A stretch of DNA of 64,000 nt from Pelagerythrobacter marensis (GCF_036700095.1 NZ_CP144918.1:2357001-2421000), one strand, 5' to 3'; positions 15,346-26,020 are shown, numbered from the stretch's first letter. The notes: generated by a model from the sequence alone, not told the origin. Numbers and translations are program-made.

Positions 15346-17181
15346 ATGGGTGATTCACCGACAGATGCGGGGGAAAACGCGGGCGACCTTCCCTGGGATA
15401 CGGGGGAGGAGGAAGAGCCGAAGCCGAGCGCCGCCGAACTGGAGGCCGAAGGGCAGGCGGCGATGTTCGGGGACGCGCCGGCCGAGCCGCCGGCCGCCGC
15501 GCCCGGCCCCGCTCCACCCGCCGCGACCGATGCCTCGCCCCCGGCGCAACCTGCCGCACCGGCCGATGCGAACCAGCCCTATCGCGTGCTGGCGCGCAAG
15601 TATCGTCCGCAGACGTTCTCGCAGCTGATCGGGCAGGAACCGATGGTGCGCACGCTCGCCAATGCGATCGAGCGCGACCGGCTGGCCCATGCCTTCCTGA
15701 TGACCGGGGTGCGGGGGGTCGGCAAGACCTCCACTGCGCGACTGGTGGCCAAGGCGCTCAACTGCATCGGGCCGGACGGGCAGGGCGGCCCGACGATCGA
15801 CCCCTGCGGAGTGTGCGAGCCGTGCCGCGCGATTGCCGAGGGGCGCCATATCGACGTGATCGAGATGGACGCCGCCAGCCATACCGGCGTGGACGACGTG
15901 CGCGAGATTATCGAAGCGGTGCGATATGCCGCGGTCAGCGCGCGCTACAAGATCTATATCATCGACGAAGTTCACATGCTGTCTCGCAATGCTTTCAACG
16001 CCTTGCTGAAGACACTTGAGGAACCGCCCGCGCATGTGAAATTCCTCTTCGCGACCACCGAGGTAGACAAGCTGCCGGTCACGGTGCTCAGCCGCACGCA
16101 GCGGTTCGACTTGCGCCGCATCCCGGCCGAACTGCTCCAGTCGCATTTCGCCTGGGTCTGCGAGCAGGAAGGCGTCGCCGCCGAACCTGAGGCCTTGCAC
16201 ATGATTGCTGCCGCTGCCGAAGGGTCGGTGCGCGATGGCCTCTCGATCCTCGACCAGGCGATAGCCCATGCCGACCTGGGCGAAGACGGCAAGGTCACGG
16301 CGGAGCGGGTGCGCGACATGCTCGGTCTCGCCGACAAGAGCGCGCAGCGCCGCCTATTGGGCACGATCCTGGAAGGGGATGCGAAGGCGCTGCTGTCGGG
16401 GGTTTTCGATCAATATGCCCTGGGGGTCGAGCCGCTGGCGCTGATGCGCGGGCTGATGGACCTGGTCCACCGGATCACGGTGGCGCAGATCGGACGGGCC
16501 GAGCCCAACGCGCCGAGCGCCGAGGAACGCGCCGCGCTGGCCGAGTGGGCGGGCCGCCTTTCCGCAGGCCAGCTTCACCGTCTGTGGCAGCTCCTGCTCA
16601 AAGGCTACGACGAAGTGCGCCAGGCGCCCGATCCGCTGGTTTCGGCGCAGATGGCGCTCCTGCGCGTGCTCCACGCCGCAGACCTGCCCGATCCTGGCAA
16701 GCTGGCGAAGAAGCTCGACGAAATGGCCGCCAGCGGCGTTGCCGCATCGTCTGCCGGCGGGGAAGGGGCGCCCGGGAGTTCTCCGGCCGCCACTGCCGCG
16801 ATGGACTGGCAGGCGCTGGTCGAGCGGGTCGATGCCGCGGGGGCGCTGCGCGTGGCACAAACCATGCGCGACTGGGTGCGCCCGATCGAACTGGCGCAGG
16901 GCCGGCTGGTCTATGCCCTCGCGCCCGGCTTCGTCGGCGATCCGGCGGGCGAGTTTCGCGACGCGCTCTCCAAGCTCACCGGCGTGCGGTGGGAAGTCGA
17001 ACAGCGCGAAACCGGCGGCGAGCCGAGCTTGCGCGAACGCGAGGAAGCGGCGAAAGCGCAAGCCGAGGCCGAGATGCGCGCGCATCCGCTGGTCGAAGCC
17101 GCCTTCGAGGCTTTTCCCGAGGCCGAACTGGTCGAGGATGCCGACATTCAGCCCGCCGGGCGCCAGGCCCGACACGGCTGA
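15346..17181 (+). CDS. dnaX: DNA polymerase III subunit gamma/tau
   Basis: A 611-residue clamp-loader ATPase of the replisome. An acidic, Pro/Ala-rich N-terminal extension of about 80 residues precedes the standard start YRVLARKYRPQTF. The AAA+ domain has Walker A GVRGVGKTSTAR, a zinc module with CGVCEPC, Walker B IIDEVHMLS and sensor LFATTEVDKLPVTVLSRTQR. Domain III and a tau-like C-terminal part with a Pol III alpha-binding region follow. No frameshift signal of the E. coli kind was noticed. ybaB follows 27 bases later, the common dnaX-ybaB pairing; recR is absent here. Confidence 0.95.
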   Translation: MGDSPTDAGENAGDLPWDTGEEEEPKPSAAELEAEGQAAMFGDAPAEPPAAAPGPAPPAATDASPPAQPAAPADANQPYRVLARKYRPQTFSQLIGQEPMVRTLANAIERDRLAHAFLMTGVRGVGKTSTARLVAKALNCIGPDGQGGPTIDPCGVCEPCRAIAEGRHIDVIEMDAASHTGVDDVREIIEAVRYAAVSARYKIYIIDEVHMLSRNAFNALLKTLEEPPAHVKFLFATTEVDKLPVTVLSRTQRFDLRRIPAELLQSHFAWVCEQEGVAAEPEALHMIAAAAEGSVRDGLSILDQAIAHADLGEDGKVTAERVRDMLGLADKSAQRRLLGTILEGDAKALLSGVFDQYALGVEPLALMRGLMDLVHRITVAQIGRAEPNAPSAEERAALAEWAGRLSAGQLHRLWQLLLKGYDEVRQAPDPLVSAQMALLRVLHAADLPDPGKLAKKLDEMAASGVAASSAGGEGAPGSSPAATAAMDWQALVERVDAAGALRVAQTMRDWVRPIELAQGRLVYALAPGFVGDPAGEFRDALSKLTGVRWEVEQRETGGEPSLREREEAAKAQAEAEMRAHPLVEAAFEAFPEAELVEDADIQPAGRQARHG

Positions 17182-17208
17182 CGCACAGGAACAACGAGGA
17201 CGCAACCG

Positions 17209-17550
17209 ATGCAATCGATGGAAGAGATGATCCAGGCCGCACAGAAGGCCGCCGAACAGATCCAGACCCAGATGGGCGAGATGCAGGCCAAGCTCGACGC
17301 GATCGAGGTCGAGGGTGCCGCCGGCGGCGGCCTGGTCAAGGTCCGCGCCAGCGCCAAGGGCCGCATCCTGCGCGTCGAGATCGACGAGAGCCTGCTGAAG
17401 CCGGACGAGAAGCAGATGGTCGAAGACCTCGTCACCGCCGCCTTCAACGACGCGCGCGACAAGGCCGATCGCGTTTCCGAAGAGGAAATGAAGAAGATGC
17501 AGGGCGGCATGGGCCTTCCGCCGGGATTCAACCTGCCGGGAATGGGCTGA
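17209..17550 (+). CDS. ybaB: YbaB/EbfC family nucleoid-associated protein
   Basis: A 113-residue protein of the YbaB/EbfC family: MEEMIQAAQKAAEQIQTQMG helix, VEGAAGGGLVKVRASAKGRI strands, then LVTAAFNDARDKADRVSEEE. Dimeric family members bind DNA and help organise the nucleoid or control transcription. It is encoded directly downstream of dnaX, as in most bacteria, and probably shares its transcript. The C-terminal tail (QGGMGLPPGFNLPGMG) is Gly/Met rich, as is usual. Confidence 0.93.
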   Translation: MQSMEEMIQAAQKAAEQIQTQMGEMQAKLDAIEVEGAAGGGLVKVRASAKGRILRVEIDESLLKPDEKQMVEDLVTAAFNDARDKADRVSEEEMKKMQGGMGLPPGFNLPGMG

Positions 17551-17679
17551 CCCGGGGCCCCGCTCTATCGGATCGCCGCGCCTGACGGCGACTGGGACCG
17601 GACCTGAGCCTCTACGGGATGGCGCGGCCCGCCCAAATCATGCTACCGGTGGCGAAAGACAACCAATCGGAGAGGCAGC

Positions 17680-18474
17680 ATGGCAACGGTGATGAACGAC
17701 AATGCGATCGGATCGGACGCAGACGTTCGCGCGCAGGTTTCGGACGAGGAATGGGCGGTTCGGGTCGATCTCGCCGCGGCCTATCGCCTCGTCGCGCTCT
17801 ATGGCTGGGACGACCTGATCTTCACGCACCTTTCCGCCCGCGTGCCGGGGCCGGAACACCATTTCCTGATCAACCCTTACGACATGATGTTCGAGGAGAT
17901 CACGGCCTCCAGCCTGGTCAAGATCGACGTCGAGGGGCAGCCGGTCATTCCTACGTCACACCCGGTCAACCCGGCAGGCTTCACGATCCATTCGGCGCTG
18001 CACATGAATTGCGAGGATGCCCATGCGGTGATGCACCTGCACACCCCGGCGGGGCAGGCGGTCAGCGCGATGGCCGACGGGCTGATGGAGCATACGCAGA
18101 CCGGCATGATCGCGCGCAGCGACATCGCCTATCACGAATACGAAGGGATCGCGACCGACCTGGAGGAACGCGAACGCCTGGTCGAGGACATGGGCGACAA
18201 GCACGCGATGATCCTGCGCAACCACGGCACGCTGGCGATCGGCCGCACCGTGGGCGAATGCTTCCTGCGCCTCTATTTCCTGGAACGCGCCTGCGACGCG
18301 CAAGTGAAGATGCTCTCCGCCGGCCGCGACGGCCTGCACAATCCGCCGCAGGGTACGCCCGAGAAAGTGCGCGACCAGACGCCGCCCGCCGGCATCGGCA
18401 TGGTCGCCAACGCGCTCGCCTGGCCCGCCCTGCTGCGCAAGCTCGACCGGATCGACCCGGGATTCCGGGAGTAG
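17680..18474 (+). CDS. Class II aldolase/adducin family protein
   Basis: A 264-residue zinc-dependent aldolase-like protein. Metal ligands are visible: AVMHLHTPAGQA (His-x-His), HSALHMN upstream and ILRNHGTLAIG downstream. Members such as fuculose-phosphate aldolase act on sugar phosphates; the subgroup seen here, with MMFEEITASSLVKID, is widespread and mostly of unknown substrate. The start has GGAGAGG at the right spacing. It stands alone between ybaB and a 357-base gap, so the context gives no substrate clue. Confidence 0.85.
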   Translation: MATVMNDNAIGSDADVRAQVSDEEWAVRVDLAAAYRLVALYGWDDLIFTHLSARVPGPEHHFLINPYDMMFEEITASSLVKIDVEGQPVIPTSHPVNPAGFTIHSALHMNCEDAHAVMHLHTPAGQAVSAMADGLMEHTQTGMIARSDIAYHEYEGIATDLEERERLVEDMGDKHAMILRNHGTLAIGRTVGECFLRLYFLERACDAQVKMLSAGRDGLHNPPQGTPEKVRDQTPPAGIGMVANALAWPALLRKLDRIDPGFRE

Positions 18475-18500
18475 GGCTGGGCTGACGAGGCGCTCACCTT

Positions 18501-18565
18501 GATCCGGGATCCCGCTAGTCTTCGCACGCCGCTTGAAAAGCGGGACCCCGGGTCGAGCCCGGGGT
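18501..18565. repeat. Palindromic dispersed repeat (sphingomonad REP-like element)
   Basis: Two nested hairpins lie in the 357-base gap between the aldolase and lon. GATCCGGGATCCCGCT (18501-18516) pairs with AGCGGGACCCCGGGTC (18539-18554) with two mismatches, and ACCCCGGG-TCGAG-CCCGGGGT (18545-18565) is a perfect 8-bp stem. The minus-strand translation contains HPGLDPGSRF, a string seen in many spurious proteins of Sphingomonadales, which marks this as a dispersed repeat. The rest of the gap (18566-18831) shows no convincing gene. Confidence 0.7.
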
Positions 18566-18831
18566 GACGAGTGGGGATTGGTCGGCTGTTCGCTGGACGA
18601 ATGGCTGCCCTGCGGTCGCCGCCCCAGGCTCCATCGTCCCCGTAGCAGCACCCGGAGACCGCATTTCGCGGCGCTCGCCGCGGCAGTACAACAGACGGTC
18701 GGCCTCTCTCCATTCGACGCGGCATCCACAGGTTCGCGGGGTTCAGGCGTTGCGGCGGGCCGGGCGGGTTCCCATATCCCTCGGCCAAGTGAGGCGCGCC
18801 TGTCGCAGCGCCCGGCCGACGGATTGACGCA

Positions 18832-21258
<2,427 letters not shown>

Positions 21259-21333
21259 CCCGGCGTTTCGGCGGCGAGGAAGTGCTATGCCGCGCCTGCC
21301 GCTACGGCACGGCGCGGCCTCGATTTGGTGTAA

Positions 21334-21350
21334 AATCTTGACAGAAGATT
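21334..21350. promoter_or_regulatory. Inverted repeat AATCTT-GACAG-AAGATT ahead of HU
   Basis: A perfect 6-bp inverted repeat with a 5-base spacer overlaps a TTGACA (21338-21343), 129 bases upstream of the HU start. It could be an operator on an upstream promoter; no matching -10 is clear. Confidence 0.4.
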
Positions 21351-21381
21351 ACCGCGCGGACGCGTTCGCGGGGATTTGCCT

Positions 21382-21410
21382 TTGACAGCCCGGCCAAAAA
21401 AGCGTTCAAA
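21382..21410 (+). promoter_or_regulatory. Promoter candidate for HU
   Basis: TTGACA (21382-21387) and TTCAAA (21405-21410) are separated by 17 bases. The -35 is perfect, the -10 is weak. This would give a 5' leader of about 60 bases to the HU start at 21479. Confidence 0.45.
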
Positions 21411-21478
21411 TCCTGCCCTTTCGGAGAGGCGATTCACCGAAACCGGTCTCAAACGCGAACTTTTAGGGGGTTCCCAGA

Positions 21479-21751
21479 ATGAACAAGAACGATCTGATCA
21501 GCGCCGTCGCGGATTCCAGCGGTCTTTCGAAGAGCGACAGCGCCAACGCGGTCGAAGGCGTTTTCGACGCCATCACGAAAGCCTTGTCGAAGGGCGACGA
21601 AGTGCGACTGGTCGGTTTCGGAACGTTCTCCGTGGCGCGCCGCAAGGCTTCGACAGGCCGCAACCCGCGCACCGGTGAGCCGATGACGATCAAGGCGTCG
21701 AACCAGCCGAAGTTCAAGGCCGGCAAGGGCCTGAAAGACAGTGTGAACTGA
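21479..21751 (+). CDS. hup: DNA-binding protein HU
   Basis: A 90-residue HU/IHF-family nucleoid protein. The N-terminal helical dimerisation part MNKNDLISAVADSSGLSKSD, the signature VRLVGFGTFSVARRKASTGR, and the DNA-intercalating arm GRNPRTGEPMTIKAS with its Pro at the tip are all present. It bends DNA and shapes the nucleoid. GGGGG lies nine bases upstream of the ATG (TTTTAGGGGGTTCCCAGA). It is transcribed separately from lon, judging by the promoter-like elements in the gap, and followed by two hairpins. Confidence 0.97.
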   Translation: MNKNDLISAVADSSGLSKSDSANAVEGVFDAITKALSKGDEVRLVGFGTFSVARRKASTGRNPRTGEPMTIKASNQPKFKAGKGLKDSVN

Positions 21752-21767
21752 ACTTCGGCGCGCTGCG

Positions 21768-21847
21768 TTGGCCGGCTGTGCCGGCCAAACGGAACCGAAA
21801 ACGCCGCGTCTGCGACCGGGCAGGCGCGGCGTTTCGTCTTTCGGCCC
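21768..21847 (+). terminator. Tandem hairpins ending the HU transcript
   Basis: Stem 1 is TTGGCCGGC-TGT-GCCGGCCAA (21768-21788, perfect 9 bp). Stem 2 pairs AAACGCCGCG (21799-21808) with CGCGGCGTTT (21835-21844) and runs into TTTCGTCTTTC, a T-rich tail. Stem 2 is terminator-like. It also lies just past the convergent lipoprotein gene end and may serve both. Confidence 0.7.
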
Positions 21848-21860
21848 GGTTCGCGGGCGT

Positions 21861-22745
21861 TCAGTCCGCCAGCTTCACCAGAGCGGTCGGGGCCACTTGC
21901 GTCCGGGTGTTGACCTGCCATTCGAGCATCTTGCCATCGGCCGTTTCGACTGGCCCCTCGTCGGTGTTGTTGGCCAGGATATCGCCATCGGTGACGATGC
22001 GGAACGTGCCGTTCAGCTCGGGGACTCCGGCGGCGGATTTCGAGCCGTTGCGGCCTTCGCGATCTCCGGCGAAACCTTCGGCCATTCCGGCCATCATGCC
22101 CTGGAACGGATTCCCGCCGGCAGCCATCGCGAAGCCGGGCGCGTCGACCCGGACCGTGCCGTCGTCGCGATTGGCGGCCAGCAGGAAGAAATTCGACATC
22201 TGCATCTGTTCGATGGTCGGGAACATGAAATCGTGGTCGAGCCGCCCCGAGATGCGGAAAACGACGTCGAACAGCCCCTCGCCCCGGTACTCCACGCGCT
22301 CCCACCCGGCCTGACGCTGCAGTCGCCGGGCGAATTCCTCCGCCGCTTCGGGATCGGCGGGATCGAGCCCGCCCAGCATCGCGCGGGCCATGTCCGCGCC
22401 TCTTTCCCGGTCGCGCTTCTTCTCTTCGCGCGCGTCCTCCCATTGGGCCAACTGCGCAGCGCGCTCCTCCTCGCTGCACGCACGCTCCTCGAGCGTGTCC
22501 TCATCGTAGCAGGCAGGTTCGAACGTTTCCCCGGCGCTTTCCATCTCCTCGCCCATTTCGGCGAGCTTGCTGAGCGCGAGGATGTAGATCTCGCCTTCGT
22601 ACGAGTAGCTGAACGTTCCGCCCTTGCGCAGTTCGAGCTGCGAGGTGAAGGCGCCGGGCGCGAGCAGGCAGCCGCCCAGAACAAGCGCGAGTGCCGCGGC
22701 GAGCCCCATCGCGCCAGCGCGCCGGACCCTTGTGGAAATGGTCAT
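21861..22745 (-). CDS. Putative lipoprotein of unknown function
   Basis: A 294-residue protein with a lipoprotein signal peptide: hydrophobic AAALALVLGGC ends in the lipobox LGGC (Cys about 26). The mature part contains ELRKGGTFSYSYEGEIYILALS, a charged stretch EEERAAQLAQWEDAREEKKR that may form a helix, and a beta-rich half with FMFPTIEQMQMSNFFLLAANRD and ELNGTFRIVTDGDILANNTD. I do not recognise the family. The start ATG follows a modest GGGGGATC ribosome site. It lies 30 bases after rlmB in the same direction and may be co-transcribed. It would be anchored in the inner or outer membrane facing the periplasm. Confidence 0.75.
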   Translation of the reverse strand: MTISTRVRRAGAMGLAAALALVLGGCLLAPGAFTSQLELRKGGTFSYSYEGEIYILALSKLAEMGEEMESAGETFEPACYDEDTLEERACSEEERAAQLAQWEDAREEKKRDRERGADMARAMLGGLDPADPEAAEEFARRLQRQAGWERVEYRGEGLFDVVFRISGRLDHDFMFPTIEQMQMSNFFLLAANRDDGTVRVDAPGFAMAAGGNPFQGMMAGMAEGFAGDREGRNGSKSAAGVPELNGTFRIVTDGDILANNTDEGPVETADGKMLEWQVNTRTQVAPTALVKLAD

Positions 22746-22775
22746 TGTGATCCCCCCGTTCGTGACTCCACGATT

Positions 22776-23564
22776 CTATCGCACCGCGATTGCATAAAGC
22801 GCGATGGCCGCCGCGTTCGAGACGTTCAGGCTCTCCATCCGCTCACCGATCGGCAGGCGAGCCAGCGCGTCGCAATGCGCGGCGATGTTCTGCCGCATTC
22901 CTTCCCCTTCGGCCCCGAGCACGAGCGCGACCGGACCGGCCGGCAAAGCCTCGGCCAGCGTTGCCTCCGCCTCGCCGGCCAGGCCGATGCGCCAGTACCC
23001 GGCCTCCGCCGCGCTTTCGAGCGCACGCGCAAGGTTTACGACGCGCACCCAGGGCACGATCTCCAGCGCGCCCGAGGCCGACTTGGCCACGACGCCCGAT
23101 TCGGGCGGAGCATGGCGGTCCTGCGTCACGATCGCACAGGCGTCGAAGGCGGCTGCGGAACGCAGCACGGCGCCCACGTTGTGCGGGTCGGTGACCTGAT
23201 CGAGGAAGACCAGCGGGCCGGTTGGCTCACTTGTCAGCACGTCCTCCATGTGAACGTCGTCGAGCGGCGCGCATTCGAGAACGAGGCCCTGGTGCGGGGC
23301 ATCGCGGGCCACCAGGCGGGCGAGGTCCTGCACGTCGGCATATTCCACGGGAAAGCCGGGCGGCAGATCGCCGTCGAGCGAATCGATCCCTTCGCGGGTC
23401 GCCCACAACTTGCGATGGCTGCGATCGGGGTTCTTGAGCGCGGCTTCGACCGCGTGGCGGCCCCACAAGCGCACCTGGCCGGCGCTCGCCCGGCCGCTGC
23501 CGCGCCCGCCCTGCATACGCCCTGCGCGGCCACGCAATGCCCGCTTGCGATCACCCTTGGCCAA
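22776..23564 (-). CDS. rlmB: 23S rRNA 2'-O-ribose methyltransferase RlmB-like (SpoU/TrmH family)
   Basis: A 262-residue SPOUT methyltransferase. A basic N-terminal tail precedes LWGRHAVEAALKNPDR, the ribosomal-RNA substrate-binding domain of RlmB/TrmH-type enzymes. The knotted catalytic domain has motif 1 LVFLDQVTDPHNVGAVLRSA, motif 2 LVLGAEGEGMRQ and motif 3 LPIGERMESLNVSNAAAIAL. It probably methylates G2251 of 23S rRNA. I prefer the TTG at 23564, which has AAAGGGG seven bases upstream; an ATG at 23516 would shorten the tail by 16 residues, and one at 23627 would run into the tRNA-Tyr leader. Confidence 0.87.
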   Translation of the reverse strand: MAKGDRKRALRGRAGRMQGGRGSGRASAGQVRLWGRHAVEAALKNPDRSHRKLWATREGIDSLDGDLPPGFPVEYADVQDLARLVARDAPHQGLVLECAPLDDVHMEDVLTSEPTGPLVFLDQVTDPHNVGAVLRSAAAFDACAIVTQDRHAPPESGVVAKSASGALEIVPWVRVVNLARALESAAEAGYWRIGLAGEAEATLAEALPAGPVALVLGAEGEGMRQNIAAHCDALARLPIGERMESLNVSNAAAIALYAIAVR

Positions 23565-23637
23565 TCGAAAACCCCTTTGAAATCCTGTGCCCCGCCCATG
23601 CCAGCGGCCCCATTGACAGGCAAGCATGGCTTCGCCA

Positions 23638-23683
23638 AAGGGGCGCCTCTCGGCAAGGGTGCCCCTTACGGCGGCACCGTTTT
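23638..23683 (+). other. Mutually exclusive hairpins upstream of tRNA-Tyr
   Basis: AAGGGGCGCC (23638-23647) can pair with GGTGCCCCTT (23658-23667). The second strand's GGTGCC (23658-23663) can instead pair with GGCACC (23673-23678), which is followed by GTTTT. The pattern resembles an antiterminator/terminator, but no peptide or known leader class is recognised. Confidence 0.4.
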
Positions 23684-23702
23684 CCCGCAGGCGCAGGCAT
23701 GT

Positions 23703-23788
23703 GGACAGGTGGCCGAGTGGTTAAAGGCAGCAGACTGTAAATCTGCCCGCGCAAGCGTACGCTGGTTCGAATCCAGCCCTGTCCACCA
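23703..23788 (+). tRNA. tRNA-Tyr (anticodon GTA)
   Basis: The acceptor stem GGACAGG (23703-23709) pairs with CCTGTCC (23778-23784), followed by A and an encoded CCA (23786-23788). The anticodon arm GCAGA-CTGTAAA-TCTGC places GTA in the loop. A long variable arm (about CCCGCGCAAGCGTACG) and T-loop TTCGAAT are as expected for a class II tRNA-Tyr. It lies 58 bases upstream of the KAS III gene. Confidence 0.97.
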
Positions 23789-23846
23789 CCCTGCCGCCCG
23801 TCGCGACGACCTTGCCCCGCGCGGCGAGCGGCTCTACTCCGCGGCG

Positions 23847-24977
23847 ATGGAAACAGCACAGCGCCCCGTCATTTCCGCGACCGGCCTCTTCACCCCGGAA
23901 GAGAGCATTTCCAACGAAGAACTGGTCGCGAGCTTCAACGCCTACGTCGAGCGCTTCAATGCCGAGCACGCGGATGCGATAGCGGCCGGCGAACTCGGCG
24001 CGCTGGAACCCAGCTCTGTCGAATTCATCGAGAAGGCGAGCGGGATAAAATCGCGCCACGTCATGGCGAAGGCGCCGGTGCTCGATCCCGATATCATGGC
24101 CCCGCGGTGGGACGAGCGACCGGACGAGGATCTCTCGATCCTGGCGGAGATCGGGGTGGCCGCGGCGCAGGACGCGCTGGCGAGGGCGGGGCGGGAAGCG
24201 CGCGATGTCGACGCGGTTCTCTGCGCGGCTTCGAACATGCAGCGCCCCTATCCGGCCATGGCCATCGAGATCCAGCAGGCGCTGGGGATCGAAGGGTTCG
24301 CGTTCGACATGAACGTCGCCTGCTCCTCGGCCACGTTCGGGATCCAGACCGCCGCCGACTATATCCGCGCAGGTCACGCGCGATCGGTGCTGGTCGTCAG
24401 CCCCGAGATCACGAGCGGGCACCTCAACTGGCGCGACCGGGACAGCCACTTCATCTTCGGCGACGTGGCGACCGCGGTGCTGGTGGAAGATGCCGCGATT
24501 GCACCCGAGGAACGGTGGGACATTCTGGGCACCCGGCTGAAAACGGTGTTCTCCAACAATATCCGCAACAATTTCGGCTTCCTCAATCGCGCTCATCCCG
24601 AAACGGCCGACACGCCGGACAAGCTTTTCGTTCAGGAAGGGCGCAAGGTGTTCAAGGAAGTCGTGCCCATGGTCGCGCAGATGATCCTGGACGAAGCGGA
24701 ACGGCTGGGGATCGATCCCCAGTCCCTGCGCCGCCTGTGGCTGCACCAGGCCAATGCGGGCATGAACCGCCTGATCGCCCAGCGCGTGCTGGGGCACGAG
24801 GCCAGTGCCGACGAAAGCCCGACCGTGCTCGACACTTACGGCAATACCTCTAGCGCCGGGTCGATCATCGCGTTCCATCTGCACAGCGACGACTTGCGCG
24901 GGGGCGACATCGGGCTGATCTGCAGCTTCGGCGCGGGTTATTCGGCCGGGACGGTCTTCGTTCGCAAGGCGGGATGA
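23847..24977 (+). CDS. Beta-ketoacyl-ACP synthase III (long form)
   Basis: A 376-residue thiolase-fold condensing enzyme. The catalytic triad is visible: Cys159 in MNVACSSATFG, His300 in WLHQANAGMNR and Asn333 in YGNTSSAGSI. It is about 50 residues longer than classic FabH, with an N-terminal insertion (FNAYVERFNAEHADAIAAGE). Such long-form KAS III proteins, of which P. aeruginosa PA3286 is one as I recall, take medium-chain acyl-CoA primers instead of acetyl-CoA. Whether this one does is inference. The gene starts at ATG 23847, 58 bases past tRNA-Tyr, and its end overlaps the convergent PAP2 gene by 40 bases. Confidence 0.87.
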   Translation: METAQRPVISATGLFTPEESISNEELVASFNAYVERFNAEHADAIAAGELGALEPSSVEFIEKASGIKSRHVMAKAPVLDPDIMAPRWDERPDEDLSILAEIGVAAAQDALARAGREARDVDAVLCAASNMQRPYPAMAIEIQQALGIEGFAFDMNVACSSATFGIQTAADYIRAGHARSVLVVSPEITSGHLNWRDRDSHFIFGDVATAVLVEDAAIAPEERWDILGTRLKTVFSNNIRNNFGFLNRAHPETADTPDKLFVQEGRKVFKEVVPMVAQMILDEAERLGIDPQSLRRLWLHQANAGMNRLIAQRVLGHEASADESPTVLDTYGNTSSAGSIIAFHLHSDDLRGGDIGLICSFGAGYSAGTVFVRKAG

Positions 24978-26020
24978 ATCTGGCGCGCAGTATGCGCGAG
25001 GCGATTGTCCCACCAGGCGATCGCCGCACCCGAAATGCGCCATAGCGCCGCCACCAGGACAACCGACACCAGCCCGTCGACCGCATAGTGATAGGCAAGG
25101 TGGACCGAGCCGATCCAGGTCAGGACGAAGAAGGCGAACATCCACCGCCCGGCGCGCGGCGAGATGCGCCGCACGGCCAGCCAGAAGAGGAATGCGATCG
25201 CGACATGCATGCTGGGCATCGCGGTGATCCCGCTGCCAAGCCCGTTTGCGTCGTTGTGATGCCAGTCCAGCAGCATCTGCTGGACGGCCAGGGGCATGAC
25301 CGGGATCTGTGCGTCGGCGGCATGGAGATAGGCCATCTGCGCATCGAAAGCGGGATCGCCGAGCAGGGGGCCGAGGAAGCACGGTCCGACCGAGGCGAGC
25401 AGGGTCGCAGCGCCTCCGCCGATGACCGACCAGGACAGCGTGTAGGAGAGGAAGAACCGGCGGCGCAGGCCGGGATCGATCGCAGCGAACGCCATATAGA
25501 GGCAGCCGACGTAGAGCAGGAGGAACCAGAGCTGGTACAGCAGCCCGAGCAGGGCGGTCACCGGCGGATAGCCGAACAGCGGCTGGAGCACCTGCCAGGC
25601 GTCGTAGCCGAAGAAGATCGCCCGATCCCAGGCGATGAACGTCGCATCCCAGGTATAGGCGTTGAACAGCGGGATCGCCGCCTTCATCTTCGAGAAGAAC
25701 GGCATCAGCAGGATGCACAGCGCCAGCAGCGGCGCGCCGGCGATCCAGCGGCGAATCGCCGCCGGGCCGGCGTAGCGGCGATGAAGCGCGGCGAAGGGTT
25801 CCTGCGGGCGATGCCGCGCCAGGTAGCAGGCCGCGTCGACAGCGACCCAGGCGACGATCGAAAACAGGTAGATGTGGGCATTGGCCAGGACCGGCCCGGC
25901 GTCGAGCACGATCCCGCGGCTTGCGAGCAGGGCCGCACAGAGCGCAAACAGCGCCAGCGTGGCGACAAAGACCGGGATTTCCCCGCTCCAGCGTCGCAGG
26001 ATCGTGTCTCGCGTATCCAT
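24938..26020 (-). CDS. PAP2/Aur1-like membrane phosphatase or phosphotransferase
   Basis: A 360-residue protein with about six to eight membrane helices. The PAP2-type active site is split over AMPSMHVAIAF (His in PS-x-H) and HLAYHYAVDGLVSV (His-x3-Asp), the pattern of the PAP2_3 / Aur1-Ipt1 subgroup, which includes inositolphosphoryl-ceramide synthases. Bacterial members are mostly uncharacterised. A role in moving a phospho-head group onto or off a lipid is likely; ceramide as acceptor is speculation prompted by the probable sphingolipid content of the host. It is divergent from psd (91-base gap) and overlaps the KAS III end by 40 bases. Confidence 0.78.
   Translation of the reverse strand: MDTRDTILRRWSGEIPVFVATLALFALCAALLASRGIVLDAGPVLANAHIYLFSIVAWVAVDAACYLARHRPQEPFAALHRRYAGPAAIRRWIAGAPLLALCILLMPFFSKMKAAIPLFNAYTWDATFIAWDRAIFFGYDAWQVLQPLFGYPPVTALLGLLYQLWFLLLYVGCLYMAFAAIDPGLRRRFFLSYTLSWSVIGGGAATLLASVGPCFLGPLLGDPAFDAQMAYLHAADAQIPVMPLAVQQMLLDWHHNDANGLGSGITAMPSMHVAIAFLFWLAVRRISPRAGRWMFAFFVLTWIGSVHLAYHYAVDGLVSVVLVAALWRISGAAIAWWDNRLAHTARQIHPALRTKTVPAE

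Noticed and set aside
18769-18779. Heat-shock (sigma-32) promoter for lon
   Set aside because: The CCCATAT resembles a -10 but no CTTGAA-like -35 is at an acceptable distance.
18273-18788. A 171-codon minus-strand frame containing HPGLDPGSRF
   Set aside because: This string comes from a dispersed palindromic repeat read as protein; the frame also runs into the aldolase gene.
21768-23846. Long open frame leading into KAS III from upstream
   Set aside because: It would run through the HU terminator, the lipoprotein and rlmB in antisense and tRNA-Tyr. The enzyme's conserved part starts at 23847.
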